NCBI GenBank assembly: GCA_024610705.1
Contig: JANDEH010000009.1
Location: 50,453,565 to 50,517,564, forward strand
DNA: 64,000 bases
Direction of reading: 5' to 3'
DNA from: Tetragnatha versicolor
Lineage: Eukaryota; Arthropoda; Arachnida; Araneae; Tetragnathidae
The notes beneath the pieces are model-generated. The model was not told the origin of the DNA. It searched no databases and worked only from the letters and a program-made list of their open reading frames with translations. Within the stretch, counting starts at the first letter, position 1. Each line of letters opens with the position of its first letter. Shown here one piece after another: positions 50,516 through 63,744 of this stretch. Position numbers and translations under genes: made by a program.

Positions 50516-50735
50516 TATGGGATATTTCAAACAACACAGTTCGTACATTTTATAGTTATGAAATAAATTTAAATAAAACGTTGTTGCGAGTGAAGTTAAA
50601 AAGCAGTCAATTACGAATTATTAGTTACGGTCTATGTGATATTTTCAGCAACACAGTTTACACATTTTATAGTTACAAAATAAGTTTAAATAGAATGTTG
50701 TCGAGTGAAGTAAAATAACAGTTCATAAAAATGTT
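50516..50735. repeat. Tandem duplication, ~117-bp period
   Basis: GATATTT, AACACAGTT, ACATTTTATAGTTA, AATAARTTTAAATA and CGAGTGAAGT recur in order in two copies with about 80% identity by eye. Confidence 0.7.
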
Positions 50736-50925
50736 TTACTATATTAAATACAAAAAAGGTATAATAAAATATATCAAAATACCAGAAACTTGTAAAAAAC
50801 AACTTTTTAATGAATGTTTCTTTTGTTTTCATAACTAAAGCAAATGCATCCCGAAATTTAAAAAAATGAATTTAACAAGATATAATTTCGTTCAACATAA
50901 TATTTGTGCTTAATTCACTCAACCA

Positions 50926-51705
50926 TACAGGGTGATTCTAAATTACGTGGACAAACTTCACAGGGGGGTAGAGGGGACCTAGACAAGCATATTTCGCATA
51001 GGAATGGGGGGGCGCATCCTTAACGTTTAAGAGCTAGGACCTAATGTAGTGCGAGCGCGTTTCAAGAGGCCGTTTTTAGGAGGCCCGTGTGACTAAACAA
51101 AACATAATAAAATGAAAAACATTATTGCATAAGGTATGGAAGTGTGTTCCTACTACTTACACCATGAATTCGATACAATTTGAACCACTTTCTAAACCGT
51201 GGAGTGAGTTTCAAAAGTGCAATATTAATCTTTTAGTCAAAGAATGGACATCACTTAATGGTATTTAGAAAAATGACGTTTGGGGAAGGAATTTTCAATG
51301 ATCGTAACATTGATCATTGAAACTGTTTGATCATTGAAAATTCCTTCCCTGATCATCATTTTTCTAAATACCATTAAGGGAACTCCATTGTTTGACTGAG
51401 AGATTAATATTGCACGTTTTAATACTAACCCCACGGTTTAGCAAGTGGTCCAATTTCTATCACATTAAGGATTTAAGTTGTACGGATACTCCTGTACCTC
51501 ATGCAATAATGTTTTTCATTTTATTATGTTTTGTTTCGTCACACGGACCTTCTAAAAACGGCCTCTTGAAACGCGCTCGCACTACATTAGGTCCTAGCTC
51601 TTAAACGGTAAGGATGCGCCCCCCCATTCCTATGCAAAATATGCTTGTCTAGGTCCCCTCTACCTCCATGCGAAGTTTGTCCACGTAATTTAGAATCACC
51701 CTGTA
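50926..51705. mobile_element. Long fold-back transposon, TA-flanked (776 bp plus TA duplication)
   Basis: CAGGGTGATTCTAAATTACG begins at 50928 and its reverse complement ends at 51703, flanked by TA on both sides. The two ~380-base arms are near-perfect inverted copies meeting near 51310 at TGATCATTGAAA repeats. No transposase. End sequence and TA target fit the Tc1/mariner group. High arm identity implies a young insertion or arm-to-arm correction. Confidence 0.9.
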
Positions 51706-54110
51706 TAACAAATCAAAACTTTGTTGATTGGTTTTTGAATCGTCAGTTTTTGTTGTGATTTATTTATATATCTACCCCACCATACTATTTGGGAGGAACA
51801 AAAGACAATACAAAAATACAAATAAAATGGAAAATATCTATCAACTGTTAATAAAATATAATTTCATAAATTTCAAAACATTAAAAGTATATGCTGAATC
51901 TTAAGAAACTGAAACTAGTGAAACTCCCTTTCATTAAATACTAGTATTACATACCCTTATAAAACAATTTAGTTAAAAGAATTTTTAATGAAAAAGTTCT
52001 ACACTTTTAGCACTTTTTCAGGGGTGAAAAAATAAAAAGTTCGCATATTTCCAATTTTTTCAGTGTTATTGTGTTTTTTTAGTTGAAAGAACACAACATT
52101 TTTTTCAAAAATCAGAAACTTTTGAATCACTTTGCAATCAACACAAAACCCAGCTCACTGCATTCACTCACTTTATAAAACATTCTTAAAACAGTGGTAC
52201 CACTCCGGGTTTTCAAAAATGGCGGGTATTCATTCAGTGGCGGAATTTTAACAGTTCCTTTATAGCAATATGAATTGGAAAATCACCTTTTAATTCCAAA
52301 AGAAAATTAACATTCTTTTACCATTTCCCCAAGATAATGATTTTTAATAGATCCTTTAAAAAGCACTGAAACTTCTCCGGAATAAATTTTGCTTTCTTAA
52401 AATTTCTAATGATTTTCATCGATTTGTTGTAAAGATTGTAAACATTAAGATAATTTAGAATTTTATCTTCAGGAGAGGACAAACAAACGTCGAAGTTGTG
52501 TCAGTTTCTTAGCAATGATACAAATGTCTAGACCTCAAACATTTTCAATTTTTATCTTAATTTCTAAAAAATTCAGCCGTGATATCTAGTTTTTTTGAGT
52601 TTTGACAATATGAAATAAAAAGTTACATTTTACTACCTTAAAAAACATACTTGCAAAAGGATATAAAAAATAATAATTGTAATGAATAAATGCAAAAATT
52701 CAAAATTTCCGAAAGCGAGTTTATATTTTATTGTAAATATAGTAATGATTAGGTTGCCACAACGACAAAGATAAATGTAAAAATATAAATTTATTATTTA
52801 AAAAATAAAATATAAATATTAATTACACATTAGTTTAAAATATAATTAAAATCGTTTGAACAACAAAAATATAAATATTGTTAAAAATAATCTAATTTAT
52901 TTGTTTTAATTCGTGTTATAAATAGAAAGATTATTTAATGTATTGTAATGTAATTAAAAACCAATGAAATACTTTTCAATTGTTTTAAAATTCAAAGTAT
53001 CTTGCTTTGTAACTGCGACCTTATCCGAAATCTAAAAAAATGAAAATATTTTAAAATTGAGAACATTTTTAACAATAGCAATAGCCTTAACAATAGCAAT
53101 AGCTTTAACAATAACATTAGCAATAGCTTACTTGGAAATCCGAAAAGAATCTGGACGTTTTGATACCAAACATGTGTTATACGGTTCAGTAATTAAGAAG
53201 TTTTTCTCTGGAAATCGTTCACCAAAAACTTTTGTTTAGAATAGAGATAATTCGATTTGAATAACAGGGAAGACTTCCTTTCAATGGAGTGCTTATCATT
53301 CAATACAATAAAAGCTAGTCAAAATATTTATAACCATACACGAATTGATAAATCTTTTAAGAAAAAACATATTAAACAGCCAGCAGAAAACCTTAGAAAC
53401 TCATATTTGATTAAAACAAGCAAATGATGGAGACTTTTCAAACTTTCTTTCCACTTTTAAAAACAGAAGTTTTCGAGAAAATTCACTAAAAATTTCATTG
53501 TTTCCATAACACCATGATGATTTAGTATTGTATGACTTCTTTTATTATTGAAGTTCTTTGTTGTTTTCAAATAAAAAAAGGTTAAATAATAAAAAGAAAA
53601 GTTTGTTTTTAGTGTAAGTAAAAAGAATGACCATGTGCACATTTTGATTTATACATAATGTATTTAAAATTAAGGGAAGCTAAATAAAGTTTTATAAGTA
53701 TCGTTTATAAAATATCATGAATTTCCAGGTAAGCTTTTACCAAACAGTATTTTTATAAGTAAGTAACAGTACTCTGTTACTTACATAAGTAACAGTATTG
53801 TTACAGTACAGTACTTTGTATATCTGTGCCTACTCAACTGAAAAAGTTCTTAAAGCTGAAATACACCTTACTTATATTTTATACTCGATAGTTCAAAACA
53901 TTGATTTACTCATTATTTGAAAGAAGATTGAACAAATTGTTAATCAAATGGGGGAGATTGTGATTTGTAGTATAGGTCAAATGCAAGCTGAATAAAATAT
54001 AGGAAATGGTTCTAATGGGATGTATTTATGATGCTGGCATGACAGACCTTCGTGTTCAGTTTGGCACGGACTTTTTGAGACACCATGTAGGTATACCTTG
54101 ATTCGGAAAT
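51706..54110. repeat. AT-rich DNA with minor simple repeats
   Basis: Repeated TTAACAATAGCAATAGC units at 53068-53128 and a small GTAACAGTA inverted/direct repeat at 53757-53815. Otherwise nothing recognised. Confidence 0.45.
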
Positions 54111-54116
54111 AGTAAA

Positions 54117-54868
54117 GGGGAGAGTAGCTCAAAGCGGGCATGCTAAACTTGAAAGCTCAAAAATCTTAGTTATTGTTTGTTGTAATTGCAAATTCGTTTT
54201 TATACATACAACAGATAAATTATAGAACTATTTCTTAAAAATACACGATATAGAGTCGGATTGTGCCAAATAATGATAAAAAGAATCGGATTACTGGAAA
54301 TAAAACTCATCAAAACCAACAAAAAAAAACTTTTCCCTACGTAGTTGGGCAAAGCGGGTAAGCACTACAAACGAGACAAATCCTAACAAATAGTAATCAT
54401 TTTTAGAACCGATGATGATATGGTCAAATTGAGAAAAAAGACCCTGTGGATCATGCTTAAGACTTTTGGGGGGCATCCTGTCCCTGATTGAACTGAAAAC
54501 ATTAAAAGAATACGTGTTTACAATGAAAAAATGGAATATCCTTAAATAATTAGGGGGAGGCATTAACCCCCGTAACCCCTGTAAATCCACCAATGTTTGA
54601 GGCCTGATAGTGTCAAAATAATATGATATCAACAGCATGATAAATGTACTAGTTTTCGACTATTCAGCATATCTTAAGTATATCACTCATATACGAACTA
54701 TATAACTAAATTTTTTTTGACAAAATCACCATTTTTTATATTGTGCTCAATCACCCCATATTACAAATTCGATATTCCATCGGAGGTGATTGAATCTGGG
54801 GAGTGTCCGATTAATCACGGCATTCACAAGTAAGTACGAGCCCCTACCAGCTTTGGGCGACTATCCCC
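54117..54868. mobile_element. Degenerate MITE with GGGG-type ends (~750 bp)
   Basis: Left GGGGAGAGTAGCTCAAAGCG and right, read inward, GGGGATAGTCGCCCAAAGCT: 20 bases with about four mismatches. Related words recur inside (TTGGGCAAAGCGGG near 54347, ACCAGCTTTGGGC near 54845). The flanking TA is clear on the right and altered on the left. The 115-codon internal frame is not a transposase. Confidence 0.65.
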
Positions 54869-54869
54869 T

Positions 54870-55530
54870 ACCAATGTGACTTGATCTATAAAGGGATAAA
54901 CTGAAGGCTGATTGGGCGCATATTTTGCATAATTTCCAATTGCACTTCTGATTCCGGATCATTTCCTTTAATAGCTCCAGTTTATTTTTCATCTGAGTGG
55001 CAAAAACAAATGCCTCTCGTTTCCATTTGCGTATTCAGTGAACCGTGCTCAGCGCGTATGCCTACTGTACACCGGAAACAACATGTCTGAGAGTCTGCCT
55101 ATAATCAAACTTTTTTCGCCTTTCTTTTTTGCATGACAGCTGTGTAATTTAGAGGAAAACGCACTACACAGCAGGATCATCCATCTTTCCAGCGTTCTGT
55201 GTGTTTGCGTCGCTACACCCTCCTCCAGAAAGCGAAAAAACAGCGGAGAATGCACAGTTTTCTTGAGGATGATCGGAAGGTATATATTTATATCGTTTCT
55301 GGGAAAAAGCCTTTACTTTCTTTTCAGAAGGAGTGAAACTGACTCGAAGTTTGTTCGTTTTTAGTGAGAAATTGCGAAATGGTATCTGTAATTTGCCACA
55401 ATTACATTGACGATACAAAGAAAACAGCCCGAGTCTTTCACGGTGCATTTCACCTCTTGAGGTGTTAAAACAGAAGTTTTTTTGTGAGACATCTTTTGGG
55501 TGTCGCAAAACTGTCACAAATGTCCTCACA
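54870..55530. promoter_or_regulatory. Unique mid-GC island upstream of ds
   Basis: A 121-codon minus-strand frame (55164-55529) and an overlapping shorter one have no motif. Candidate upstream or intronic regulatory DNA. Confidence 0.3.
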
Positions 55531-56940
55531 GCTAAAGGAGAGGATTTTTTAACGATAAATCTTGCTTTTCTTGGAATAGCTTTTTTCCAGTAAATACATA
55601 GAATTTATAAAATAGGTTTTTGCAAAAAGTAGGTTTTAAAACGTACAAATTGTATGTTAAGAATAGTCATTAAATAATGGTTTTTCAAAAATATCTCCTT
55701 AATGTTGAGTTTTTAAATATTAAAACTGAAAGGAAAATAAAAAGTTTAAGAATATAATTCGTTCATATATAAAACAAAGTTAAGATGATTGGAATTTATA
55801 TTTAATCAAACTTAATAAACTCTACTAAATAAAATTATAAAAAGTAAAGTATGCTCAGTATATTGTATCCACCATAACAGAAACCAGGAAAAAATCCTTT
55901 AACTTTATCATAAAAAAATACAAATATCTTTAAAGCCAAAACTAAAATTATTTCCAACATCAACAGTTTATTTAGTTTTTAATTTTAACCAAATTTACTT
56001 TGAGAATTATTTTGTGGACTATAAAAGTATACAAAATAATGTTTTATACTTCAGTTTATCGTTGCAATATGCACTAGTTACAGTATGTTGCAATATTTCA
56101 CTATTTGTTAAGGGGGCGTGAATTGTTAGACTGGATAAGGCTTGAATTTTAGCCATTATTTTCATACTAAATGTACTACCTCTAGAAACATGTGTTAATT
56201 GTAAATTCGTCTCGTTCTTAACTTATCAAACTTTTGATTGATTAAAAAGAAACATTTTAGCATTTATAAAAATGAGAAATATTTTGAAATAGTATATCTA
56301 TAGAAATCTAAGAAGGAAATTTTATAAGAAATTTTAAATTATTTCAACTCTTTCTCTACTCTATTGTTCATAATTGCATAGAAGACAATAAAAAATAGAA
56401 TTAATATAATTTTGAAAATATATATTGCTTACCTTAACGAATGTTTTACAACTCTACAAATGTCTCGGAGTAATTCATACAAAAATGTAATTAAACTATC
56501 CTATGTTATACTTGAAAACATAAACATAGTTGTTTTTCAATACACTTGAAACAAGTCTATTTCTTATTCCAGAAAGATATACATGAAACTTTTAAAATTA
56601 GAAGAAAAGCATTTAAAAATAGAAGAACTTTTTTAACATTTACCTACACATTGCATTATCTTACTTGAAAGCGAAACTAAAACAAAATTGTGTAATCAAA
56701 TTGAACCAATACCAAGTTTTTTAGAATAAAGAGTTACCCTTCATTACTTATTTTCTAGCAATACCTACAAACATTGTTTTTTAAGTGCACACAAGCGAAT
56801 TCGAAAAAATTTTTCTTCTCTGAATAAAAAAGAAGTAGGAAAATGTATCTCAAATTAGAATCTCTGTTTTGTAACTGTTATAACACTGCATTACTTAACC
56901 TAAAGACAGGCCTTTTAATTAGTTAACAACGCAGCAATAC
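55531..56940. other. AT-rich DNA, nothing recognised
   Basis: No repeat or credible frame. Confidence 0.4.
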
Positions 56941-57340
56941 GTGCAAAAATCTCTTCAAACAATACATTTTTACAGGCAAAAAACCCCAGCCTCCATCGCT
57001 GCTGAAAACAATACTTCATTAAGGTCCCAAGAAATTTGCACCGGTTCAATAACAGTCTGGAAAACAAAGCAGAAGAGAAAAACAAAGCCAGAGCAGCTAT
57101 TGGAAAAAAGAACCAATACTTCGAATGCCATTGGTCGGCACGCGTACCGTGGGTTCCTCATCTAATCCATCAAAATTTGTCCTTCAGTTATATGTTGCCT
57201 CTTTCCATCATTTTGGTATAGCATTACACATGGTATAGGGCGGGCAGTGGAGTCAAATCTAAGTACAGTTAACACACAGAGAAAAGGTGGGTAACACTTC
57301 CTCGAGTTTGGCAATTGAAAGGGAGTAGGGAAGGGGGTAA
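56941..57340. promoter_or_regulatory. Small unique mid-GC island
   Basis: Short frames overlap on both strands without motifs; a GGGAGTAGGGAAGGGGGT tract lies near 57320-57340. Confidence 0.25.
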
Positions 57341-58179
57341 TCCCAGGTTTTACTTAATGTGACGACGCGACGGTGCTGATATGTTTGGGAATCACATAAT
57401 ATCAAGCATGTAATCAATTTTTTGTATTGGTATCTAGACCGATTTGATATTTGTATGTCGTAACGAGAGTGAAAAAAATATCCAAAATGACTTACTAAAT
57501 GAGAATATTTGGCTATGTAAAAATACAGAGGAATTATTGATGGGATTTGATTATATCCGTTTTGTGAAATTTAGGACATAAGGACTAGTTTCTGCTAGTT
57601 AGGTATTTGAGTGGTCATGAATTAATTGCTTTTTTAGGGGCATGGAAAGTCTAAAAGAAATAAATAATTTCATGTAAAGGACAAGTTTACAAAGAAAGGG
57701 AGAGATAAGGAACCTTAAAATAAATTTTTCTGTTATTTTTTCATAATGAATTCTAAGCCACTCATGAAATTTATTGAACCCTCTTATAAACATTTACAGG
57801 GTTTTTTAGCCTTACTTTGTAAGGTGTTTCTAGGAGTTAAGTATACGGGAGCAAGTACACAAGAAATAGTTATTAATTAAAAGAAAAGAACAGTGAAAAT
57901 TCATAATTGAAATATTTATAAATAAGGATATAAAATTCCCATGATTCCACATGAACTGTATGTATTGATAGTTAATATATATATGTTAGAATTTTAGCTA
58001 AAAGATATACGTGATTCGTGATACACATGAAACTCATTCTTTCTTTTAAAGATTGAATTAATCTCTGCTTTTAGATTCTTTAATTATGCATTGAAGATTA
58101 ATTTGTTTTTTGTTCCTTTTGGAGGTTAAAGTATAAAAAGTACAGAAAATCTCATAAAACATGGAAGATAAAGTATTTC
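57341..58179. other. AT-rich DNA, nothing recognised
   Basis: No repeat or credible frame. Confidence 0.4.
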
Positions 58180-58860
58180 CAATGTGGATCTTTTATATTG
58201 CTTCTGTAATAACACATCCAATTCAACCTGACTCCTAGAAATAGAAGGCACCCATTCCATGGAATAATTGAGGCCCTACTCCCTTTCAATCCAAACATCC
58301 GGCATTAAAAAACCATAACTATGTAAAAAAGCATTGTCTCAGGATCATGGAATGGAAATGAGCAACCTGAAAAGTCAGGCAACGGATGCTTTTAGTGGAT
58401 GCAAATGCAAAACTAATACACACACTGCCAGAGAGAAATTCAAGTCATCGTCCTATGATCCTGGGAACTGAAATACTCGTATAAACGAGCTAATTATCTT
58501 TAGGAGCCGAAGCACACGCAGAAGTACTTGCCAGGTGGATTGAAAAATGTAGCACGCTTCGTCTTGACCTTGTCTACGATTATTTAAGAGTCGGGCTTCC
58601 TTTAGCCGGCCAACAAGATTCGGAGAGTTTTTTCCCCACTCCTGAACGTTCGTTTTATCACCAAGTGATAATTACTGGACAGCACGGTCTCGAACTGATG
58701 GCATTCCGGGGCTACGTGCTTTCGATAAGTCGTTTTGCAATGGCTGCAGCCACCAACTGCTCTTATCGCCGCATCTCGGAATGAATGCAATTGTAGTTCG
58801 CGGAGGAGAATGGGAAAGGCTGACTTTCGCTCGCTTTCGGTTTTTTTGAATTGATTAAAA
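58180..58860. promoter_or_regulatory. GC-richer unique island
   Basis: Complex non-repetitive DNA with a short ATTCCATGGAAT palindrome near 58254. A 62-codon minus-strand frame lacks motifs. Confidence 0.3.
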
Positions 58861-61040
58861 GCTCGCTCGTGAATTTTTTGGACTGACTGGTCCAGCTGTG
58901 TTAACCCTTTTCGTTTGTTTATCAGTGTATCTCATTCTCATTCTCGACGCGATTCTAGTGTTCTGAGAGGAATAAAGGATAGTTTTGATTTTCGGTTTTT
59001 GAAATCATTCTACTAATTTTTTGATCTGACAACTCAGCTCTTATTCAGGCTGGTTCTATGCCTTACTAATTTGTATATTTCACATACACAATACCAGATA
59101 TTTTTTACTTCAATTAAACAGAATGGAATTAAATTACCAGTTTACCATGAGAAAAACCGGAGCTTCAGTTTTCCAAAACTCTAATTATTTAGTAAAAACA
59201 GTCTATTCTAACTTTTATTTTTATTAAGAAAAGGAAATTACGCATTAAAGAAAAAATATCGAAAGCTCTATTCTTCATTATTATATTCTATAATTAAATG
59301 AATAAATAAAATAGCTAGGATTTTCTATATCTATTTAAAAAGTATCAATATTACTTTAGTAAAATCAAAATCTAATGTATAAAGTTTTACAAGAAAAATA
59401 AAAAATAATATAATAGTTTGATGTAAATTACAATTGGTTGAGATCTTTTAAGGTTAATAAAATAGACATTATCATAACTTTGCCTACTACTTAAACTCCT
59501 TCTGTGATTTGATTCATTGATTACGAAAAATTATGAAAAGTAATGTATTAAACTTTATCTGGATATTCTGATCAATTTTCATAATAAATGTTATAGATAT
59601 TTGGTTAAATTTGAACGCATTCGTTGGTTGAAATATTAATCTTAAGTGACTTTTAATTTGTGAAAAACTACTGATAGCGGAATGTAAAAATTAGTTTACT
59701 ATTTTGATTTTTAAATTAAAATTATGTATTAAAAATAGAGGAAAATAGATCTATACAAAAAGGGAGAGGGAATGTATAACTTGTATTACAATATTTTTAA
59801 ATTCATTTTACGATACCATAAAATATTTTAAAGGAATTAAGTTTAGTATCATTTGGGGATAAGGTAAAGTTAAAGTTAGTATTTGCAATTTCAAAGTGTC
59901 TGTATACATTTCTTATGATTGTTTTCTTCCAAAATTAAAATCGAATCATCAATCGTATTTATAAAGTCTATAAAAATTCGCATGTCTTTGTTTTATAAAT
60001 TTAAAATTTTAAAAAAATATTCAAAATGTTAGTAGCTTATTTGGCAAACGTAGTACATACTGGTATAATGCACTATATAATTGGTCACATTATTTAGCGT
60101 TTAATGTGTAAATTATAGATTTAAGGCGAACTACTTTTTTCGAATTATTATTGTTTTTTAATAAAACAAGAGAAGCTGCCTTGTTCAAAAATTTTTTTTT
60201 TTCGAAATTTAGATTCAAAAGTCTTAAAGCAGAAATTTATAAATGTCTATAAAAATCTCATTTAGAATTACTTAAATATGCCATCTTATACTACAAAGAT
60301 TCTTTGAAAATATAACAGTATTAAAACTTTTAATGGTAAGTTTTCAGTACTTAAATAATTTAAAATATCTGGCATAAAGTACTTAGAAAACAAAACCTTA
60401 TCAAAATAAATTCTATCGAAATTATTTTAATATTTTCTAATGACAGAATATACGTACCCAACTAGATGCCTTCCTAAATTTTTTCTTGTACTTCTCGAGA
60501 TTTGTGTATTGAATTATTAGTATAACTGCTTGTTATAATTAAAATCAGGGCCACTAACACTTTTCTACAAATAACTATTTCTTGATTTTATTTTTCACTA
60601 AGTAAGAGATGTTTCATATACACTGCTAAAATGTGATGAATATTTTTATCTAGTGAAAAAATGGTAGAATACAAATTTATACTATGGAAGAAATTAAATT
60701 AAATATTTTCCATAAAATTTTTAGGTATATTTGAAAAGAAACTAAAAATCAATTTCAGATAAAAAAATACAAAAATATACTACGTTTAAACAACTACCCT
60801 AATTGTAGAAAAGGATTCGAAGAATGCTGAACACTATTTACAGAAAGGGAAACTACGAAGAAGAAGAAAGCTTGTAAAAACAATGTTTCCAACACATTTT
60901 TTCCCCTAGCCGATTCTTCCCAACACACAAATCGTTGCTGCAGCACACAAGATGCGTGTTCCGAACTATCAGCGGAGAAAACGATCCGTGTTAATAAAAG
61001 AAGTGCGAATAGAATTGTATTTCGGGAGAGCCCAACCGCC
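58861..61040. other. Very AT-rich DNA, nothing recognised
   Basis: Long AT-rich block without resolved repeats. Confidence 0.4.
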
Positions 61041-61560
61041 ACTGGTCAGCAGGATCGTCAATTGATATCCGAAAAGAATTGCGATAAACGCTCCTGACAG
61101 ACAATGGACTCTCCGGCCGCCGTTCGTCAAGCATAAAGAATTGCAGTCGTCGAGATGGAAAAACAGTAATGAAGAAAAAGTGAATATAGAAGCCTCAAAG
61201 ATTAGCTAGGGTGGTCCGCTATTTACAATAGTTTCTTTCCCGGCCGAGCGAGATTGTTCTGATAACATTCGTCTTAAATGCCGGTTACGGTTCCACCACC
61301 CCGGGAACAAAGTGATGCCTGGCTTCTGACCTTCTGATCAGAATCGCGAAACTTTTTACTCTTTGGGCCCATCGGAAGGCGCACTGAAATCGGGTGAGGA
61401 GCACGACGAATTGTGACGGCTATTGTGGATTAAGCGCCGGTCCAGGCCAGTTTGTTAGGCGGGAGTTGTTTGTTAACTCGGGGTAGTTAACGGCAGCAGA
61501 ACAGGAAAGGTCGGCAGCCGACTCGAGCTAATATTGAGAGCCTGAGGCGGCATCATCGAA
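61041..61560. promoter_or_regulatory. GC-rich unique island, distal upstream
   Basis: One of the most GC-rich non-coding islands upstream of ds, with no frame or repeat. It could be a distal promoter, first exon or enhancer of ds, or belong to a neighbouring gene. Confidence 0.3.
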
Positions 61561-61944
61561 ACAATTTGAAAACTGGGTATTCTCCAAAACAATATTTTGA
61601 AAAGCATCCAGTTTCATGTAAAATGCAAATTTTATCCGAAATCCAGATGAGGAAATTCTGCTGTTTTATCCTATGTATTCTGTCAGCAATAATAACAGTC
61701 TTCAAAAAGAAAATCTCCATTTTACGTGAAATACAAATTTTCTCTGCAACTCAGTTTCTTATTCCAAAACTACGCATTATTGTTTTCATTTATTATTAAT
61801 TATTATTATATCATCTTTCTTACTTTGGATGTACAGTGAAATCCCCCAAAAAACGCAGAGAATTCCCTCACACACACCCCAAGAAAATAACCCTAAAAAT
61901 TTTGCCATATTGTTTTATATTGCAACAACTTCTTTCAATTCATG

Positions 61945-62245
61945 GTGCAATGGTTAGCGTACTCGACTAGATATTTTTCTTCAGTTTCGAAAATGATGAA
62001 AGCTTTTGTTTACTACCTTATAAATTATTTTTTATAAACTAATTGCTGCTATATTGGCTAGTATCTTAACTGATAAAGCTACATGTAATCCGATAAAAAT
62101 AATTCATCTGATAAATTTTTTCAGTAGGTATTGTATCCTGTTACTGTAAACAGAGAAAGTCCGTATGCAACAACAAGATTCCATGGAACAGAATTCCCCT
62201 GCTCAAATTAAATGATTTTTCTGGCAGCAAATTATTTAACACATG
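61945..62245 (+). mobile_element. SINE-like repeat, copy 2 (uninterrupted)
   Basis: GGTGCAATGGTTAGCGTACT followed by CGACT resembles the 5' end of a tRNA with its A box. A weak B-box-like TTTCGAAA follows about 30 bases on. It then shares AATCCGATAAAA, GTATTGTATCCTGT, GTATGC and TCTGGCAGCA with copy 1 at 27020. The tRNA origin is inferred from the head only. Confidence 0.55.
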
Positions 62246-63740
62246 ATTCAACAGGAAAAATATCATAGGGTTTTTTAGAGTGGAGAAAGAGAGAGACAAA
62301 CTTTATCGTAAATGACATTATATTATTATTAGACTAGGTAAAACCATTTTTGAACAATGATTAAAAAATATGCATTGTGAATATCCTTCCTCTAAACTAG
62401 TTCTTAGATACAGAATTCGTTTAAAAATTAATATTCAGCATAGAGCACAGGGCAGGGAATACAAGTTATAACGTCTTTTATTTAAACAAACCACAAAATA
62501 CTATATAAATATGACACGTAATAAATATAAACATCAAAAAATTTAATGACATTCGCATTTAATAAATATATTGCATCATTTAGTTTGCTGTTTAAATTTA
62601 TATTCATTTTTTTATCTAATTGAGTGTTTTGAAACTAATTGGATCCAAAAACATACCTAAATACTGTTTTAATGAGGTGTAAGCATCTAAACCTAAAATA
62701 ACCACCTCATAAAAACTAACTTTTAGTGACAATATAAAAAATTTATCTTTTATTGCTTTATTATTAAGATTTTCCATTGCTTTTATTCATTTACATTAAA
62801 CACACAACGCGTTTTTATGACTTTCTATTTAAATATTTAGCATCATTTTAACGAAGAATATTTCAATTCATAACAGTTACGCTACTTAATTTAACCAAGC
62901 ATTTAAATGTCTTCCTAAATTATTACCTTCAGATAAAGTTAACATTTTGTAACTAAGATTGTCAGATAAATCTTAACCATGCTACCCTTCAACAAAAAAA
63001 ATCCATGGAGATATTGAGCAGAACCAGACAAAAACCGGAAAGCAGACATTGTAACTTACAAGACAAAATCTTAAACTATCTTTTTTAGTAACGCCCTTTC
63101 CATAAGAAAACTAATTTTCACGGCACAACTTTTACCAAACTAAAGAATAATTAAAATAATAATAGTAATTTCCGCGAATCACGTTTCTTTGATTCCAATT
63201 AAGCCCTTTGGAGTTTTTTTGCCAGGTAAGAATACGCTTTTCACTTTTCATTTAATCTTATGAGTAATGGACCATTTATTCCGACGACATTTCATAGCTT
63301 CTAAATGGCCCATCCTAGCATCGCTCACGACTTGCATGGCGATTGCGGAGAGAAACAAAGAAAATTCAAAAATTTGAATTCACGTTTATATGTATGGATG
63401 TGTAACTAGGTTTCCTTTCTTCCTCTTAACCGAGATTGTCAACGATAAGCCGCGTGGCACGTTAGCCAGTCGTGACACTGGCTAAAATAATTCAATTTCT
63501 TATTTTTGGCTTTTTGAAACAGTATATTCGGATTTAAGTCTGAGCATGGTCAAGTGGGATTTCTTTATAACACGCTTGATGATGTACTAGGTTGTTTGGT
63601 TTGAAATGCTTTGCGTGTATCCTTTCATTTTTTATCGATCAGTTTTTAACAATAGGAAAAAGTGGGGCATTTAGATACAGAATCTGTATCTATATTACAC
63701 ATGCATCATTAATATGAAAAATAGTTCGTTCCTTGAAGTA
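62246..63740. other. AT-rich DNA; slightly GC-richer at 63170-63480
   Basis: No gene, repeat or credible frame recognised. Confidence 0.4.
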
Positions 63741-63744
63741 TGTA

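Noticed and set aside
55164..55529. 121-codon minus-strand frame upstream of ds
   Set aside because: No motif or family resemblance; overlaps a second frame. More likely part of a non-coding island.
61945..61990. Possible tRNA gene
   Set aside because: Only the 5' half with an A-box-like segment is seen; there is no anticodon arm or T-loop (GGTTCGAAT) at the right distance. It is better explained as a SINE head.
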